In this document: one piece after another, positions 1 to 12,484 of the stretch
Position numbering within the stretch: position 1 is the stretch's first letter
Layout of the letters: every line of letters starts with the position of its first letter
From: Piezodorus guildinii
Taxonomy: Eukaryota > Arthropoda > Insecta > Hemiptera > Pentatomidae
Assembly (NCBI GenBank): GCA_023052935.1
Contig: CM041292.1
Coordinates: 27,796,954-27,860,953 of the forward strand
DNA length: 64,000 nt
Direction of reading: 5' to 3'
Position numbers and translations under genes: made by a program
Notes under the pieces: model-generated
Told to the model about the DNA's origin: nothing
Database searches by the model: none
Seen by the model: only the letters and a program-made list of their open reading frames with translations

Positions 1-534
1 AAAATAGTTTTTGTAGTTTCTCAATCAATTTCTTTCCTTTTTTAGAATATGGGTACCATATTAAACTACAATATTTAATTTGAGATCTTATTAGGGAGTT
101 GAAAATAGTTAAGAAAGCAGGCAGGCTACTGAACTTTATGCGATTTCTTTTCAAATAACTCAAAGTTCTGGAATATTTTAAATAAATCATTTCAACATGT
201 CTTTGATCGAATACTACTTCTAAATCCTTTATTTCACTTGATCTGTGTAAATGTTTATCTTTAATTAAGTAATTAAATATTAAAACATTTTTTTATCTTG
301 AGTAAGACATTACAAAACACTTGCTTACATTAAAGAACAATTTATTATTATCCGATCTATGTGTAATAGAACTTAACTCAGCCTGTAACAATGACTTATC
401 ACTTACATCAAAAATACACCTATATAATTTTTAGTCTGCATATAAAACAAACTGGAACGGAAGAACAATAATCCAGTGTTATACATCAATTTACTAAATT
501 AATATTTATTAAATATAATAATAATAGTTTTTAC
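1..534 (-). other. Part of gene A intron 5, no recognisable element
   Basis: Starts with the GT donor at 534-533 and runs off the left edge. AT-rich sequence in which I see no exon, SINE head or reverse-transcriptase motif. Exon 6 (expected PESPRWL) is not here. Confidence 0.6.
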
Positions 535-3500
535 CAGCAATGGATGACGAGTGCAAACAAAGGTACTGACAAAGCTAGTTGAAGTTGCCGCCAGTCTTTG
601 GCATAATATGCAGCAAGGGGAAGATAAACGAGGCCAAATGAATAAGCTATGTTGAACATATTTCCTAAATATGCTCTATAATTTTTTACTGTTATTTCCA
701 TCACTGCAAAATTAAAAATCCATATATTTAAATTATTCTAATTTTATTAGCCAAAATTAGTAATTACATAAAATGCATATAACATTATATAATTATTCCA
801 TATTGTTTCAGCTCCTTTTCTGAGAGATTTTCTGAGTGGTCACTAAATTAAGACGATTTTGAGTTCTATAATTTTCAATATTTAAGTGTGATACTTAAGG
901 TAATGTATAAAATTTCATATGTATAAAGTAAAACTATGTTATAATGGCTGTACAAGTTTTTCTCTTTTACCCCCGATTAGTTAATCGCCTATGAAATTTA
1001 GTTTAAAAGAATTTATTTATTTTATTTTTAAGGTAGCTAACATACAATTAAAGAATATTATTATAATTATATTTCAAAGAAGTAGAATGTTAAGAAAATT
1101 ATGAAAAATTAACAGTATAGATAGAAATAACAGATATTTTGAAAATATCAGAAATTATGATTACTTTAATCATTTATTATAGAAATATGTATATTTTAAT
1201 GAATTTTAATTAACTTAAAAAAGCAAATATATATAAAGATGTTGTTTATTCTCGACTGTTGATAATTTTGTTTTCTATGGGACTCTAGGCATAGTCAATA
1301 AATAAACAATTGTGTTTAGGCTACATTTCGAGAATTCAGCGTGGATATATTCATGTCCTAAGAGTAAAAAACAAGACAAAAAAACAACAGAATATTAAAG
1401 TTTGTATACAACTATTAGATGGCATTTTTGTTTCAGACGAAGAAAACATTTTTTGTATAAACATAAGAATGTAGTGAATTCAAATAATGTGTATGTGGAG
1501 GAGCTAAATAGATATCCTAATTGGATTTAAATCTGTTCTAATCATTAAAAATTTACTTACAATTTTAAAGGAAATAGAACTGTGTGAAAATTCAAATCTT
1601 CAAAAGAGCACTGAACAAGGCTGCTTAGAATTGTCAGAAAACTTAAATTATCAACAACCGAGAATAAAAAGCTATATATGTAATATATACATTTTGAACT
1701 CTTGGTTTTGCTGGTTGTAGAGCTATTCTTTCTATTGATGGAGAAAAACGTGGACAATGTCAGAAGATCGGTCAGAGAGGAGTTGAATAGTTGATAAGCT
1801 AAAGGTCTTTCATGGACTCAAGCACAGAAGATGAGAAAAGGAAATACTTGTACCGTTGATCATAAAATTAAAAAAAAAGTTTTTATTAATTTTTTTTATT
1901 TTTTTTTTTTTAAGCTGTTATTATAGAACAAGATATTTCCGTGATTATAACTTAAGTTTGGGGTACGAATGGTTTCAGGTTTTTTTGTTTTTTTTAATGT
2001 ACAAAGGCACTCTTTCACATACTTATATACTTTTACATGTAGTGTACTTCATAAATAATCATAATTTTCAACAATGTTAGTTTTATTATTCAATTTTCAT
2101 ATTTGAAACTCAATTATAGATATTAATCTTTGCTTATTTTTTTACATTTACAGTATTAGGATTTACTACTTACAGATTGTATACCCAGTTTCATAGACTC
2201 CAGCTCCAGCGACTCCTATCAATAGCCTGAATACTATGAACATTACAAAACTATTTGCAAACGCAGCAGATGGGCTAGCAACCATGATGAGAATGCATGA
2301 AAATATGAATGTCTTCATTCTTCCAAACCTAAATAATGAAATATTTATATCATTTCAATGTTTAATTGTAACCTCTGTATGGGTCTCCTATGACTTGTTT
2401 CATTCACAGGGATGTTACGTCACGAATGAATGAATGAACTAAGCCTTTTTTTATAAAGAGTAAAATAGAAACAAAATTCAAAATAATGAATTACAATAGC
2501 TAATATATACATATTCAAAAATGCAGAAAAATCCAGGATGGGCTTCGGTGAGAGGATTGTTTTTTATTGTTTAGTTTTGATATAGGGACTGTGGGTGATA
2601 CAGTGATCACAGTTTTCAATTTTTAAAGTGTTCATTATTAATTGAAACATGAAGATTTTTTGAATGATTAAATTTGTTTCTACAAGCTGGTTGGTCACAC
2701 GTTTTGTGACAGCTCAAGCAAGTAGAAAACTTGCCCTCTCCATCTCTCAAAACAATATATGGAGAGCAAAGCTCAAGCTGTGCGGGCTGCGTCTTTCGAA
2801 ATGAAGGCGTTCTTTATGCTGGTTTAATCTATTGACGTCCAGCTCCGAACCTTCAGTATTTTTTTATCAATTATTTTTATATCCACACCTACCGATCAAC
2901 CTGTGACAATAAGCGGATTATGAGTTTGTTAGTATGTCCGTAAAGTTTGCCAAAAAATTGTATGTATGCAGTCGGAATGCGATATTATACCGTTGGTATG
3001 TGTAAGTCTGTATGCAAAGTTTTGTTACTGACTTACCAAGATGAACGAGTGATGAGTCTTAAATTTTTTGACTGGAAATTCTGGATTTTTTTAATATGAG
3101 TGTTTCGCTATTCCATTCATATGGGTTTTAAGTACTTAGTTTTTGTCTGACTTTTAAAGAGGGGTGTTTATGCAGCAGAGAATATAGAAGTCTTAATCGA
3201 TTGTTGAGAGTCAGCCGGTTCTGTTTAATGTGAGGTCCCCATGTCATCCTTCTGATTCCTAATTAATGAACTGTGATGGTTTGTTTTGATCTGAAGTAGA
3301 CCGTAGGGTAAGTGTCATATCGTAGAGTGGAGGTGATGTGTTGTGATTTATCACTGTTGAGTTTGATTTTCCATTTTTTAAACCAGTCTTCTAAAGTTTG
3401 TAAATAATGCTGAAGGGTCTGTGAAGCCTGAATTGTGTTCACATGTCTGGTGTGAAGAGCTGTGTCATCTTAAGTATTCTTAGACCAATTTTTTCATCAT

Positions 3501-4914
3501 GTACTTTACATCCTTTGCTTCTTAAGCGATAGGCATATGATAACGAGCAAGGTGAAGATCAAATATGCAAACAATTCCGATCTTTATGGCCACGCCTCAA
3601 AACTTTGTCTTCCATTTCTCAAGGGCCCTTCCTTCATACATGTTAAAGTGAAGAGAACATGTCAAGACAATTCTTGTCTCTAAACTTTTGTTATAGGGAA
3701 GGTAGTACTAACATAAGCTTTGAGACATGTTTTGTCATCGTCATATAGGGTTTTTATAGCTTTTACAAGGTTAGAGAGGTGAAGATTTATATTGAAATAT
3801 TTAAGTGTTTCCCACATCTTATTTAACGCCACTGTTCACATGCTTTATCTATGTCGACTAATACGACCTGTATTTCTTCATATAACTGTATTTAAAATTC
3901 TTTAATAGAGCTAAAAGGAAGTAAATAAAAAGAAAACCGGTAGTGGTCGCTTGATAACTAACTTTATTGCTTGATTCACTTGTGTAAAAGTTCATTCTGA
4001 ATCCCCACTTTAAAAATTATTTAGATTATTTTTCAAAAATCAAGAGATGAGGAGCGATTTTGCCTGTTTTGGTTATTGTGGCATGAAGATGTCCTAAAAC
4101 GTGTATTTCTGTTGAAAACGCGAATTAGAAAGTTTACATTTTCTATACAGGTAAATGTGAGTAAAGAAATATTAAATTAAAGAATAAAAACAGAATCAAT
4201 ATCATAGTAAATACAATATAATAATAAAACTAATAAAAAGCTGCTTATATTTTCTAACCTGTCGCTAATGAGTCCAAAAGTTAAAGCCCCGAAAAATTTT
4301 CCGACAGCCACACTTCCCTGAGCTGTTGATCTCAGAGAATAGTCATCACAAACAAGGTCCCACTAAATTAATATAAATTATAAACTATGAAATAAAAAAA
4401 AAAAATGATTGAATATGACATACTTAATACATACCTCACTTACTATCGTCTCATGGGCCACCTTTTCATCATAAATATAACTTTTACATTTTACCGTGTC
4501 TGGCTTTTCTCTGGCATTGGTATAATTAAGAGCTTCGTCAAAATCTAAATCCTTCAAAACAGTGTAATTCCAGGCGTAAAGAACGCAACTCTGATTTTTC
4601 AATCTATACATTAATAATAACCATAGTTCATTAGTGCCTTTAGATTTTAAGGGACGCTTGTGATCTGTAAAAAACAAAACAACTATGACCTACCCGGGAC
4701 TGCTGATTTCCCTTATCTGTTCCTTGGTCCAATTAGCTTCAACTAACTCTGGAACATTGCAGGAGAAAGAAGGGTCTCCTCCGAGAAACATATAGGATGC
4801 CAAATGTGAAGCATTTAAAATACTGGGACTTGAGGTAAGAAACAATATCCACAGTAGCCACCAATAATTTTTACATTTCTTTTCTAATGCATTTTCTAAG
4901 GCTATCGGATCCAT
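535..4914 (-). CDS. SLC22-like organic cation transporter, gene A (exons 1-5, 3' end beyond window)
   Basis: Multi-exon gene on the minus strand. Exons: 4914-4694 (starts ATG, residues MDPIALENAL), 4603-4435, 4362-4259, 2328-2174, 703-535; all introns are GT-AG, phases 2,0,2,1,2. The 272 codons present match the N-terminal half of SLC22 major-facilitator transporters, which carry organic cations, anions or zwitterions across the plasma membrane. Exon 1 holds a short cytosolic start and TM1 (around WWLLWILFL). The rest of exon 1 and exon 2 form the large extracellular loop, with cysteines and N-glycosylation sequons NWT, NYT, NYT. Exon 3 opens with WDLVCDD, typical of the family, and reaches MFS motif A (GLISDRFGR) across the exon 3/4 junction. 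Exon 5 carries KDWRQLQLA, a TM5-TM6 hallmark. The residue after the FGR of motif A is Met (FGRMKTF), where gene B has Lys. Exons 6-10 must lie left of position 1. Family call is firm; substrate unknown. Confidence 0.9.
704..2173 (-). other. Gene A intron 4, mostly unassigned
   Basis: AT-rich with long A and T runs. The only thing I can relate elsewhere is a block at about 1275-1345 (GGGACTCTAGG, then AATAAACAATTGTG and CATTTCGAGA). It recurs on the opposite strand at about 6040-6130, so it belongs to an unnamed dispersed repeat. Confidence 0.5.
3100..3900 (-). pseudogene. Decayed non-LTR reverse transcriptase fragment (Jockey-type palm and thumb)
   Basis: Lies in intron 3 of gene A. Read on the minus strand with frame changes, 3480-3180 gives ADDTALHT-like residues (here preceded by a stop), then WFKKWKIKLNSDKSQHIT and an LGI/W-PHIK segment. 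This is the usual order after the YADD box in Jockey-clade reverse transcriptases. Upstream (about 3900-3700) VVLVDIDKA resembles the first palm Asp motif. Several stops and frameshifts show it is dead. The two parts could come from one copy or two. Confidence 0.6.
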
Positions 4915-5112
4915 TTTAACGCTGTTGAACTAAAACAGAATATTATTCATTATAAAATATTGTATATACTGAATTATAAAGATGTACTTATTGATGTACG
5001 TAATTGTAATCCGTTTTGGCTTAAATTTTCGTTCAAAATCGTCGTGTTTACTTGGAAAAGGAGTTTCACAAATGGGGAATCAAATAATTGAAGTTCTCGA
5101 ATGTTGATCATT

Positions 5113-5400
5113 TATGATGTAGAAGATGGTTGTGGATGCGGTCATCAAGCAATAACACACTAATAAAGAACACTTATTATATTTGTATGCCGAAGTTTCA
5201 GCCTACATTATGGCCATTACGTAACTTATGGCCCTTCATCAGGGCTACGAAAAACAAGATACAAACCAATATAATTAAAAGAAAAATAATAATACGAAGG
5301 CAATAATAAAATATAGAATTAAATTAAAATGATAATAAGATGAAAATTATAAAATATGGTAACAAACAGGAAATTTAAATTATATTAATGGAATGAAAAT
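5113..5400 (-). repeat. Diverged copy of foldback-arm repeat with degenerate hammerhead-like core
   Basis: Shares with 24760-25058 the words GATGGTTG-GG-TGCGGTCAT, a GCCTACATTATGGCC block and CTTCATCAGGGCTA, followed by the same AT-rich run (AAAATATGG). On the minus strand the motif reads CTGATGA, an enlarged stem II region, GAAAC, then TTC instead of GTC. The core is therefore degenerate relative to 24832-24874. It lies just upstream of gene A's start codon. Confidence 0.55.
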
Positions 5401-5628
5401 ATTTGAAAACTGTAATAAGAAACTAAGCAAATAATTTAAGTTTAAAGAACAATATGCAAGCAATTCAACTTTTAAATAATACTAATATTTAAGAGTATTT
5501 TTGAAAAAGAACCCAAATATTGGAGAAATAAAATTGTTAGTTTAATATTACATTACTTTAAAATTTCTCATTTCTAATATTTATGTTAAAATGATAACTG
5601 TAAAAAAAATACCGTCAAATATTACTTC

Positions 5629-6020
5629 AAATTGAGACGTTGATTTCCAAAAGGTACTATATCCATTCTGGGGAATTTTACAGGAAGCGCGAAAATCTCT
5701 CATTACTATATTATTAAACCAGCTAATTTGATTCTTTCCGCATTAAAATCTAGAATTATTTCTTTACTATATTAATAAAACCATATTATAGTTATGAAAT
5801 GAAATGTTCTGTTATGATTTGGAATGAAAATAAATGTGTAAAAAGTATCTTAAGAAATTAATAGCATTTCTAAATCACGTTATTAAAGGACATGAGTATT
5901 CATTAAAAAAAATAAAATTTAAGATTTAGATAAAACTAAATGAGGAGAATATAAATATGTCAAAAAATCAATTTCGTAAAAAATGTCCTTTAGTACCTTT
6001 TGGAAATCAACGTCTCAATT
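5629..6020. mobile_element. Short inverted-repeat element (MITE-like, about 392 bp)
   Basis: The left end, AATTGAGACGTTGATTTCC followed by AAAAGGTACTA, is repeated as its exact reverse complement at 5991-6020 (TAGTACCTTTTGGAAATCAA, then CGTCTCAATT), giving about 30-bp terminal inverted repeats. The inside is AT-rich and non-coding. I see no clear target-site duplication, so the superfamily stays open. Confidence 0.7.
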
Positions 6021-6039
6021 GTTGAACGGCGGGCATTGT

Positions 6040-6130
6040 ATGAGAACAATAACATCTCGAAATGCAGACTAAGCACAATTGTTTGTTTATTCATCCAACC
6101 TAGAGACCCATTGTAACCTCAAGTTACCAA
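6040..6130 (-). repeat. Dispersed repeat block, partner of 1275-1345
   Basis: The reverse complement carries GGGTCTCTAGG, AATAAACAAACAATTGTGC and GCATTTCGAGA in the same order as the plus-strand block at 1275-1345. Two copies in the window support an interspersed repeat of unknown class. Confidence 0.5.
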
Positions 6131-7867
6131 TAAAGTGTTGCCAACATTCAAAAAAATAATAATTTATAGATTTCAAGGCAAAAATAATAAAAGGTACTGT
6201 TTCAATAAAAAAATATTAAATTTTTCCTTGAAGATGTAGCCTCAATTCTAAGACTCTCTCGAGACAAAGTATTTAAAATATTTTATGATTTCACCTTCCC
6301 TTAGGCTCTGAATGAAATCCTTCCTTTGCTCATAACGATGCCCACACTTTTGTTAGCCTAGGATTAGTAAATTCCTACCCTTTCTGTAGCTTCCTTGTCA
6401 AGCAGCCTGATGACCGGAGTACCCTGTGAGGACCAATTATATGTTCACTACACGCAGCGCCTCGATCTAGTTAAGTGGGCACCGATTTTGATTCTAATTT
6501 TGTCAGTAGTTAGGAGAACAGATATAACACTTTTGAGATCCGGCGGTACGACTCTCCATTCAAGGGAGCTCACATTATGTTCATGGCCAACATCAAACAC
6601 AGGTCATCTACGTCAAGGAAAACCACCGTGCAGTCTCTTTTCTTATTTTTTTAATCTTTAAATATAGTGTCCATGATTCTTGAGTTTACGTACGCTCCCG
6701 GTAGGTCTTTTACAAAAATCTCTTTGATTCCTCAGACAAGTGACCTGTTTCCTTAGTTCATGGGCCAAAACCTCTATAATGCGGTGCGCAATGAAATATA
6801 TGTTGTTTTGTTGTTTGTTAGGGCTTTAAGGCGTAAAACCTCAGGGTCATCAACGCTTCTGGAATATATGATAATGGGGTGACAGGAAAATATGACATTA
6901 ATATGTCTCTTCTCCTTTTATATCAAAATTGTAAGCACCTGCATAAAATGTTCTGGCACGTTGACCACCACAATCATTATATATATCTACACTTAATAAG
7001 GAAAGTTTCCATACAACCAAAAATAAATTCTTAGTTTTGAAAGCTGAGGTTGATTTCATTCACACTTTTGACCTTCTATCTGGCCCAAAAAATTTAAATT
7101 TGGATTCCTAAGAGAAAATGACCCGTTCCCAGAAACTTTGAGGTTTCTTTACAAACTCCCTAGCAAATTACAGCCGCTTCTTCTGGTTTAACCTACTGAT
7201 GAAGGTTGTGATAATATACCTACTAATGATATTTTTTGACTGTTTCTGGATGGAATTGAATCCCATAGTCCCAATTTATTGTGATGGCCGTTGAGGTGTC
7301 TGTAGGGTGAGGATTGGCATGGACTTCAGCAAGGATGGCTCACCCTGGCGATTCTCCAGTCTCCTGTCTTCCAGCACGTGTTCTATCCTCCAAAGATTTT
7401 AACTCTCTTTGTCTTTATAGCCCATTCTGTACACTAGCATGTGACTTATTACACAGATAAGCAATTTTTCTTCTAGATAAGCCCTAAGAACCATGAGCTC
7501 TCTCAAATCACGAGAAACACGCATGATGAAAATAAATCAGTTTCCTAGTCCCAAATATAGTTAATACTGAACTAATATTTGATTATCGAGATAAGATTTG
7601 TGCATATAACACTGGAAAGATGGTCATAGTACAACGAATAGGATTAATATTGAAAGTGTATGGAAACTTTTTTTGACCTATTATTGACAAATGACATTCT
7701 GTCTCGTGTTACCATATCATCTAGCACATGATATGATCAACCATATGATATGGTCATATTAATGATAAAATGAAAATAAATAAATATTATTTTTATATAA
7801 TATAAGTATTAATAATTTGTACATTGTTATGTTGAAAATAAATAGCCATGCAAAATAGAAGCATGCT
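6131..7867. other. Unassigned intergenic stretch with GC-richer patches
   Basis: Patches at about 6390-6640 and 7260-7480 are less AT-rich than their surroundings and look like old coding or LINE-derived sequence. I could not match any frame to a known motif. At 7700-7760 the word CATATGATATGG is partly duplicated. Confidence 0.35.
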
Positions 7868-8757
7868 GTAGAGAAACTTTTTTGTGTGAGTGTATATAAC
7901 TACCTCGGACAGCTCGTATCTTTTCATAACCGGATGGCAAAAGAAGTGCAAAGAAGAATAACGATGGGATGGAAAAAATACTGGCTCCTAAAAGAAGTAA
8001 TGAAGGGAAACTTTAGTTTAGAAGCTAAGAAAGTAATGTTTGAAAGCTGCGTTCTCCCTTCAATTACATATGGATGTCAAACATGGGCATTGACAAAGAA
8101 GGAGGAATCCAGGTTAAGCGTATGGCAAAACTCTATCCTGAGAAGCATTTTGCAGTACATGGAAAGAGATAAAATCAAAAGCCTTACTATGCATAAGGAA
8201 TCTGGGATAGGCGACATCAAAGAAATAATAAGGAAAATTGGAAATGGGCAGGTCATCTGGCCAGGATTCAAGATGGAAGATGGTCGCTGAGTGTCACAGA
8301 ATGGATTCCTTACAACCTGAAGAGAAGGAGTCGACAATGTAGACGATGGAGAGATACCCTGAAGCTAGCTGTCGGAACTAATTGGATGCGAACAGCGAGG
8401 GATAAGGATAAATGGAAGAACCTTTGGAAAGAAATGGCCAACTCCACTTCCCAATAGATTTGGTCACCGGGGAAGTTAGTCCATCACCTCCATAAGGAGA
8501 GTTCTGTAGGGATAACATATTGTAAATATCTTAAGCAACTAAGGAACATTAATTATATAGTTGTTTTTTTTCATTTAACAAGTATATGCATTATTATTAT
8601 TTCTCACATATCATTATATTTTTTTCCAATTATATGAGAACTTTTTATTATATTATATTAGATTATGTTAGAAATTATTTTAGAACTAAAAGTTAATATT
8701 ATAATTTTTTTAAATGTTATCCTTGCAATAAAGGCTTTATTCATTCATTCATTCATA
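7868..8757 (+). pseudogene. 5'-truncated RTE/BovB-like LINE, C-terminal end of ORF2
   Basis: The plus-strand frame from about 7880 reads YLGQLV, then RRITMGWKKYWLLKEV, and VLPSITYGCQTWALT. This is the thumb-region pattern (YLG, RRI-GW, VLP-TYGC-TW-LT) common in RTE-type and similar non-LTR reverse transcriptases. A +1 frameshift near 8245 restores the usual ending: GHLARIQDGRW, VTEWIPYNLKRRSR, RRWRDTL, KWKNLWKEMA. The 3' end is an A-rich UTR with an ATTC microsatellite (8735-8757), as seen at RTE 3' tails. The fragment starts in the middle of the reverse transcriptase, so it is a dead-on-arrival insertion plus one later frameshift. Confidence 0.8.
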
Positions 8758-9233
8758 TAACTAACGAATCGCTCTTACTTCGCACGGGTGCAATTTAAAT
8801 GTGATTTCTTTTATTTTTAAAAACCTTTAGTTTGACCAATTAAAAGTTCATTACTTAGGAATTATGAGTTCATCGTGCACTTAGCAAGAACATATTATGT
8901 TTATTATATAACGTCTATTAATTCTTATATTTAATCACCGACAGAAATTACAAACATAAATTGGTCAAAAATAAAAAATTGGTTTAGTTTATTTGTTTGT
9001 TATGTTTAACGGTTCCTATTTTATCCGGTTTATTACAATTTTAAACTTAATACGAACTTTTTCTAAATAAATTTTAATTTATTAAAATTAATTTAGTTTC
9101 CATGTGAGTCCTGTTCAGTGGAGCTACTATTTTTTGTGAAATGATCTAAAAGTAGAAATAATTATTAACATTATTAGTATATAACAAATTTTCCTATATT
9201 TAACAACTGACGATTTGGTACATTATATTTTTT
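8758..9233. other. Unassigned AT-rich spacer
   Basis: Separates the RTE-like LINE tail from the first Helentron-like copy. I see no open frame, tRNA-like head or inverted repeat in it. Confidence 0.4.
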
Positions 9234-10116
9234 ACTTTCACTTACTATATATAGCAAGGGGAAGTATTGCGATCCAAGGCGAAGTATTCGAATTCCAGTT
9301 TTCAACGGAAATACACATTTTAGGGTCCCCTGAGTCCAAATAACCAAGTCCCGCAAAAAGGTTTGTGTGTGTGTGGTAACTCACGGACGGAAACGGTAAG
9401 TCTTATGAAACTGAAATTTTATATTTAAGACAACTATACGCCCGAGACGAAACAAAACTTTTTTCATCAAAATGAGCTTACCAGAAGAGGCACTTTATAC
9501 TATGCATTTGGCACTTTTTTTCGATTTTCTCGAAAACGGTTCCGACGATTTTGATTAAACTCGCTATATCGATGTAAAATTTAATGGGCTTTAATACCAT
9601 GTAGATTTTTTCTGATTAAAATGTGGTCTGACAGGGCTTAAATGCCGATATTTTAAATTTTCTTCTCCTAAAGTAACATTAATTTTGTAGATTCAATAAA
9701 AATAACTATATTATCTTGTTAACGCTGATGAAAAACAAGTAAATATATAAATTGAATAAATTTGATACCCAACTAAAGGAGAAAACAGAAAAAATATTTT
9801 TTTATTATGCAAATTTTTGTTTTTGAACATAAGAGCAGTAATATACATGTATGATATACCATTGGAAAGCTCAAGGTTTTAAAAAAATATTATCTCATAC
9901 ACAAGCTTTTATAAGTTTATAGAGAGTGATGGAATGAACATAAAACTAATATATATAATATAATAGATTTTTTAATGAAACACATGATTCTATATACATT
10001 CAATTTAATTAATTCCTTAATAGGTTCACGTATTTTTATCTCTAACTGTTTTTGAAAATTCTTTCATTGATTTTAAAAATGGAGGTAAGTGAAAGTCGTG
10101 TGTTGCCCGCACCAGA
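9234..10116 (-). mobile_element. Helentron-like non-autonomous repeat, copy 1
   Basis: Bounded on the plus strand by ACTTTCACTTAC (9234) and GTAAGTGAAAGT followed by CGTGTGTTGCCCGCACCAGA (to 10116). In family orientation it begins TCTGGTGCGGGCAACACACG, then ACTTTCACTTAC. It carries the family blocks CCAACGGTATA, AAATCGTCGGAACCGTTTTC, a short CA/GT run and CCCTAAAACGTGTATTTCC, and ends beside the palindrome TTACTATATATAGTAA. Subterminal inverted repeats, a 3' hairpin, an internal microsatellite and no coding capacity match Helentron-derived elements such as DINE-1. The class assignment is inference; the repeat family itself is plain from about a dozen copies. Confidence 0.75.
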
Positions 10117-11343
10117 TTTTTTTCTAAAATCTTGACTAATGAATGGAAGTATATAACCTGTACGATCACCATGAATCACTATAAACTCCCTTATCCACAA
10201 CATTACAAATAATATTTGTTCATAAGTTTATATACTTATAACATCTTTCTATTAAATTTCCCGACTTATATTATTACATGTTATCTTTTCTAAAATCTTT
10301 CGCTTTCCAACGGTATATTATACTATGTTACAACTTTATTTCTATGATCATTTTTTTATGACTTGGTCACAGGAAATTTATTTTTCCCATCTAAAGAAAA
10401 CCTAAATTGAAATTTATTTTACCTATAAACGTTCAGGAAACAATGCCCTAAATGATGGTGAAAACAGTATCAAAATCCGTCCAGTCGTTTAGGAGGAGTT
10501 AGCGGGAACCAAAATCCTGTTATAATTTTATATATTATATATATATATATATATAGAGAAGAGAGAGAGAGAGAGAGAGAAGAGAAGATGGTTTTACTAA
10601 TGTCCAATGGATCAAAATATTTTAGCATGCGAATCAATACCCCGTCGGTCTCCGACGATGTGCCCATGGGTTTCAATTTCGACAGGCATCATATCGGCAT
10701 GGAAGCATAGTTTTCGTATTTCGCACAGTTAATGAATCACACACGCAGTAGAGATATTTAAATGTTCAAAAGATTATTATTATTAATTACTATGATTGGT
10801 GATTCTGGCATATTCCATAACTGCAAGAACATTCAGGGACTCAAAGAGACTCTCGTAATATTTTTCATAATTTGTGCCTTAAAAACTAATTTTGTTACAC
10901 GTCTGCTTCCCATCTTTTGTGTGGCAGACTAGCGTCGTTTGTTTTATGAGGTCAAAAAGAAAATCGTGGACAAATGAGTCAGAATTGTAGTCATAATAAT
11001 TATGTTTAAAAATAGTGAAATTTCGTTTTTCGCAATTTTTTTTTTTTTTTTTTGTGATACCTCTATATCGTTGAATATTGGACATAAAAAAAAACTTTTA
11101 CCACTAAAATGGAAGTTTATTAAATTCTTGATAATTTAGTTTATAACGATTATCTTCGTAGGATGAGCCATTTCCATGATAGTAACAATAATTATGTTGG
11201 AAAAGAGTGATATTCACTTTTTGAATGGCCACCATTTTGTAATCCACCCGTTTTAAATCGGCAGCCGTGTATTTTTTGCTTAATTGTATGCATAAAACAT
11301 ACAAAAAATTTAGGTAAAATGGGTTGCGTTTTTCGTTGCTAGC
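10117..11343. repeat. Old repeat-derived stretch with TA and GA microsatellites
   Basis: Contains CCAACGGTATATTATAC near 10310, a relic of the Helentron-like family. It also has the phrase AAAATCCGTCCAGTCGTTTA followed by a (TA)n tract at 10525-10555 and a (GA)n tract at 10557-10590. Two weakly similar blocks around 10900-11090 and 11105-11300 look like an old local duplication. I found no gene. Confidence 0.45.
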
Positions 11344-11505
11344 TCATATACTAAGGAGTACACACACACAGAGACCTTTTCGGACACACAGAATAGTCAT
11401 TTGGACTCAAGGGGCCCTAAAATGTGTATTTCCGGTTAGATAAATTTCACGATCGCAATACTTTCTCTTACGATATATTTCATAAATAAGTAAAGGAAAG
11501 TATAA
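11344..11505 (+). repeat. Helentron-like repeat, 3' fragment
   Basis: Shows the 3' third of the family in order: a CACACACACA run, GACCTTTT, TTTGGACTCA, CCCTAAAATGTGTATTTCC, TTTCACGATCGCAATAC and a decayed GTAAAGGAAAGT end. The 5' two-thirds are missing. Confidence 0.6.
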
Positions 11506-11617
11506 ACGTATTCATGAAATTGTAGAGAGAAGTAGATTAAAAGCGATTCTTTGTTTTACTTCTTTTTTTGGTGTAAAAAAAAAATCGAATAAAAAAACCC
11601 AAAAACAATAAAAAAAA

Positions 11618-12484
11618 TCTGGTGCGGGCAACACAAGACTTTCACTTACCTAAATTTTTAAAACCAATGAAAGAATTTTCAAATACAGATAGAGATGAAA
11701 ATACGTGTAACTATTTAAGAATTAATTAAATTGAATTTATATAGAAACATGTATTTTATTAAAAAATTTATAATATTATTATCTAAAATAATCAGTTAGT
11801 TTTATCTTCTTTTCATCACTCTCTATTAACTTTTAGAGCTTGAGTATAAAATAATATTTTTTCTAAAGTCTTTAGTTTTCCAACGGTATATCATACATGT
11901 ATATTACTGTTCTTATGTTCAAAAACAAAAAATTGCATAAAAAAAAATATTTTTTCAGTTTGCTCCTTTAGTTGCTTTTCAGATTCGCTCAACTTGCATA
12001 TTTAGCTGTTTTTCATCAGTGGTAACAAGATAACATAGTTATTTTTTATAGAAACAACAAAATTAAAGGTACTTTAGAGAAAGAAAATTTAAAATATCGG
12101 CATTTAAGCCATTTAGACCATTTTAATCAGAATAAAACCTACATGATATTAAAGCCCACTAAATGTTACATCGATAAAGCGAGTTTAATCAAAATCGTCG
12201 GAACCGTTTTCAAGAAAATTGAAAAAAGGTACAAAATGCATAGTATAAAGTGACTCTTCTGGTAAGCTCATTTTGATGAAAAAAGTTTAATAACGTCTCG
12301 GGCGTATATTTGTCTTAAATATGAAATTTCAGTTTCATAGGACTAACCGTTTCCACCCGGGAGTTACCACACACAGACCTTTTTACGGGACTTGGTTATT
12401 TGTACTTAGGGGACCCTAAAATGTGTATTTCCATTGAAAACTGGAATTTGAAAATTTTCACGATCGCAATAAGTAAGTGAAAGT
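11618..12484 (+). mobile_element. Helentron-like repeat, copy 2
   Basis: Full-length plus-oriented copy from ATCTGGTGCGGGCAACACA to GTAAGTGAAAGT. It keeps the CCAACGGTATATCATACATG block, AAATCGTCGGAACCGTTTTC, the pentanucleotide GCCCG-like GC patch, a very short CACACACA run and GATCGCAATA near the end. The 3' palindrome before the last 12 bp is eroded compared with copies 4 and 5. Confidence 0.75.

Noticed and set aside
6395..6661. 88-codon open frame in a GC-richer patch
   Set aside because: No domain, splice signal or homology that I can recognise. Probably transposon-derived.
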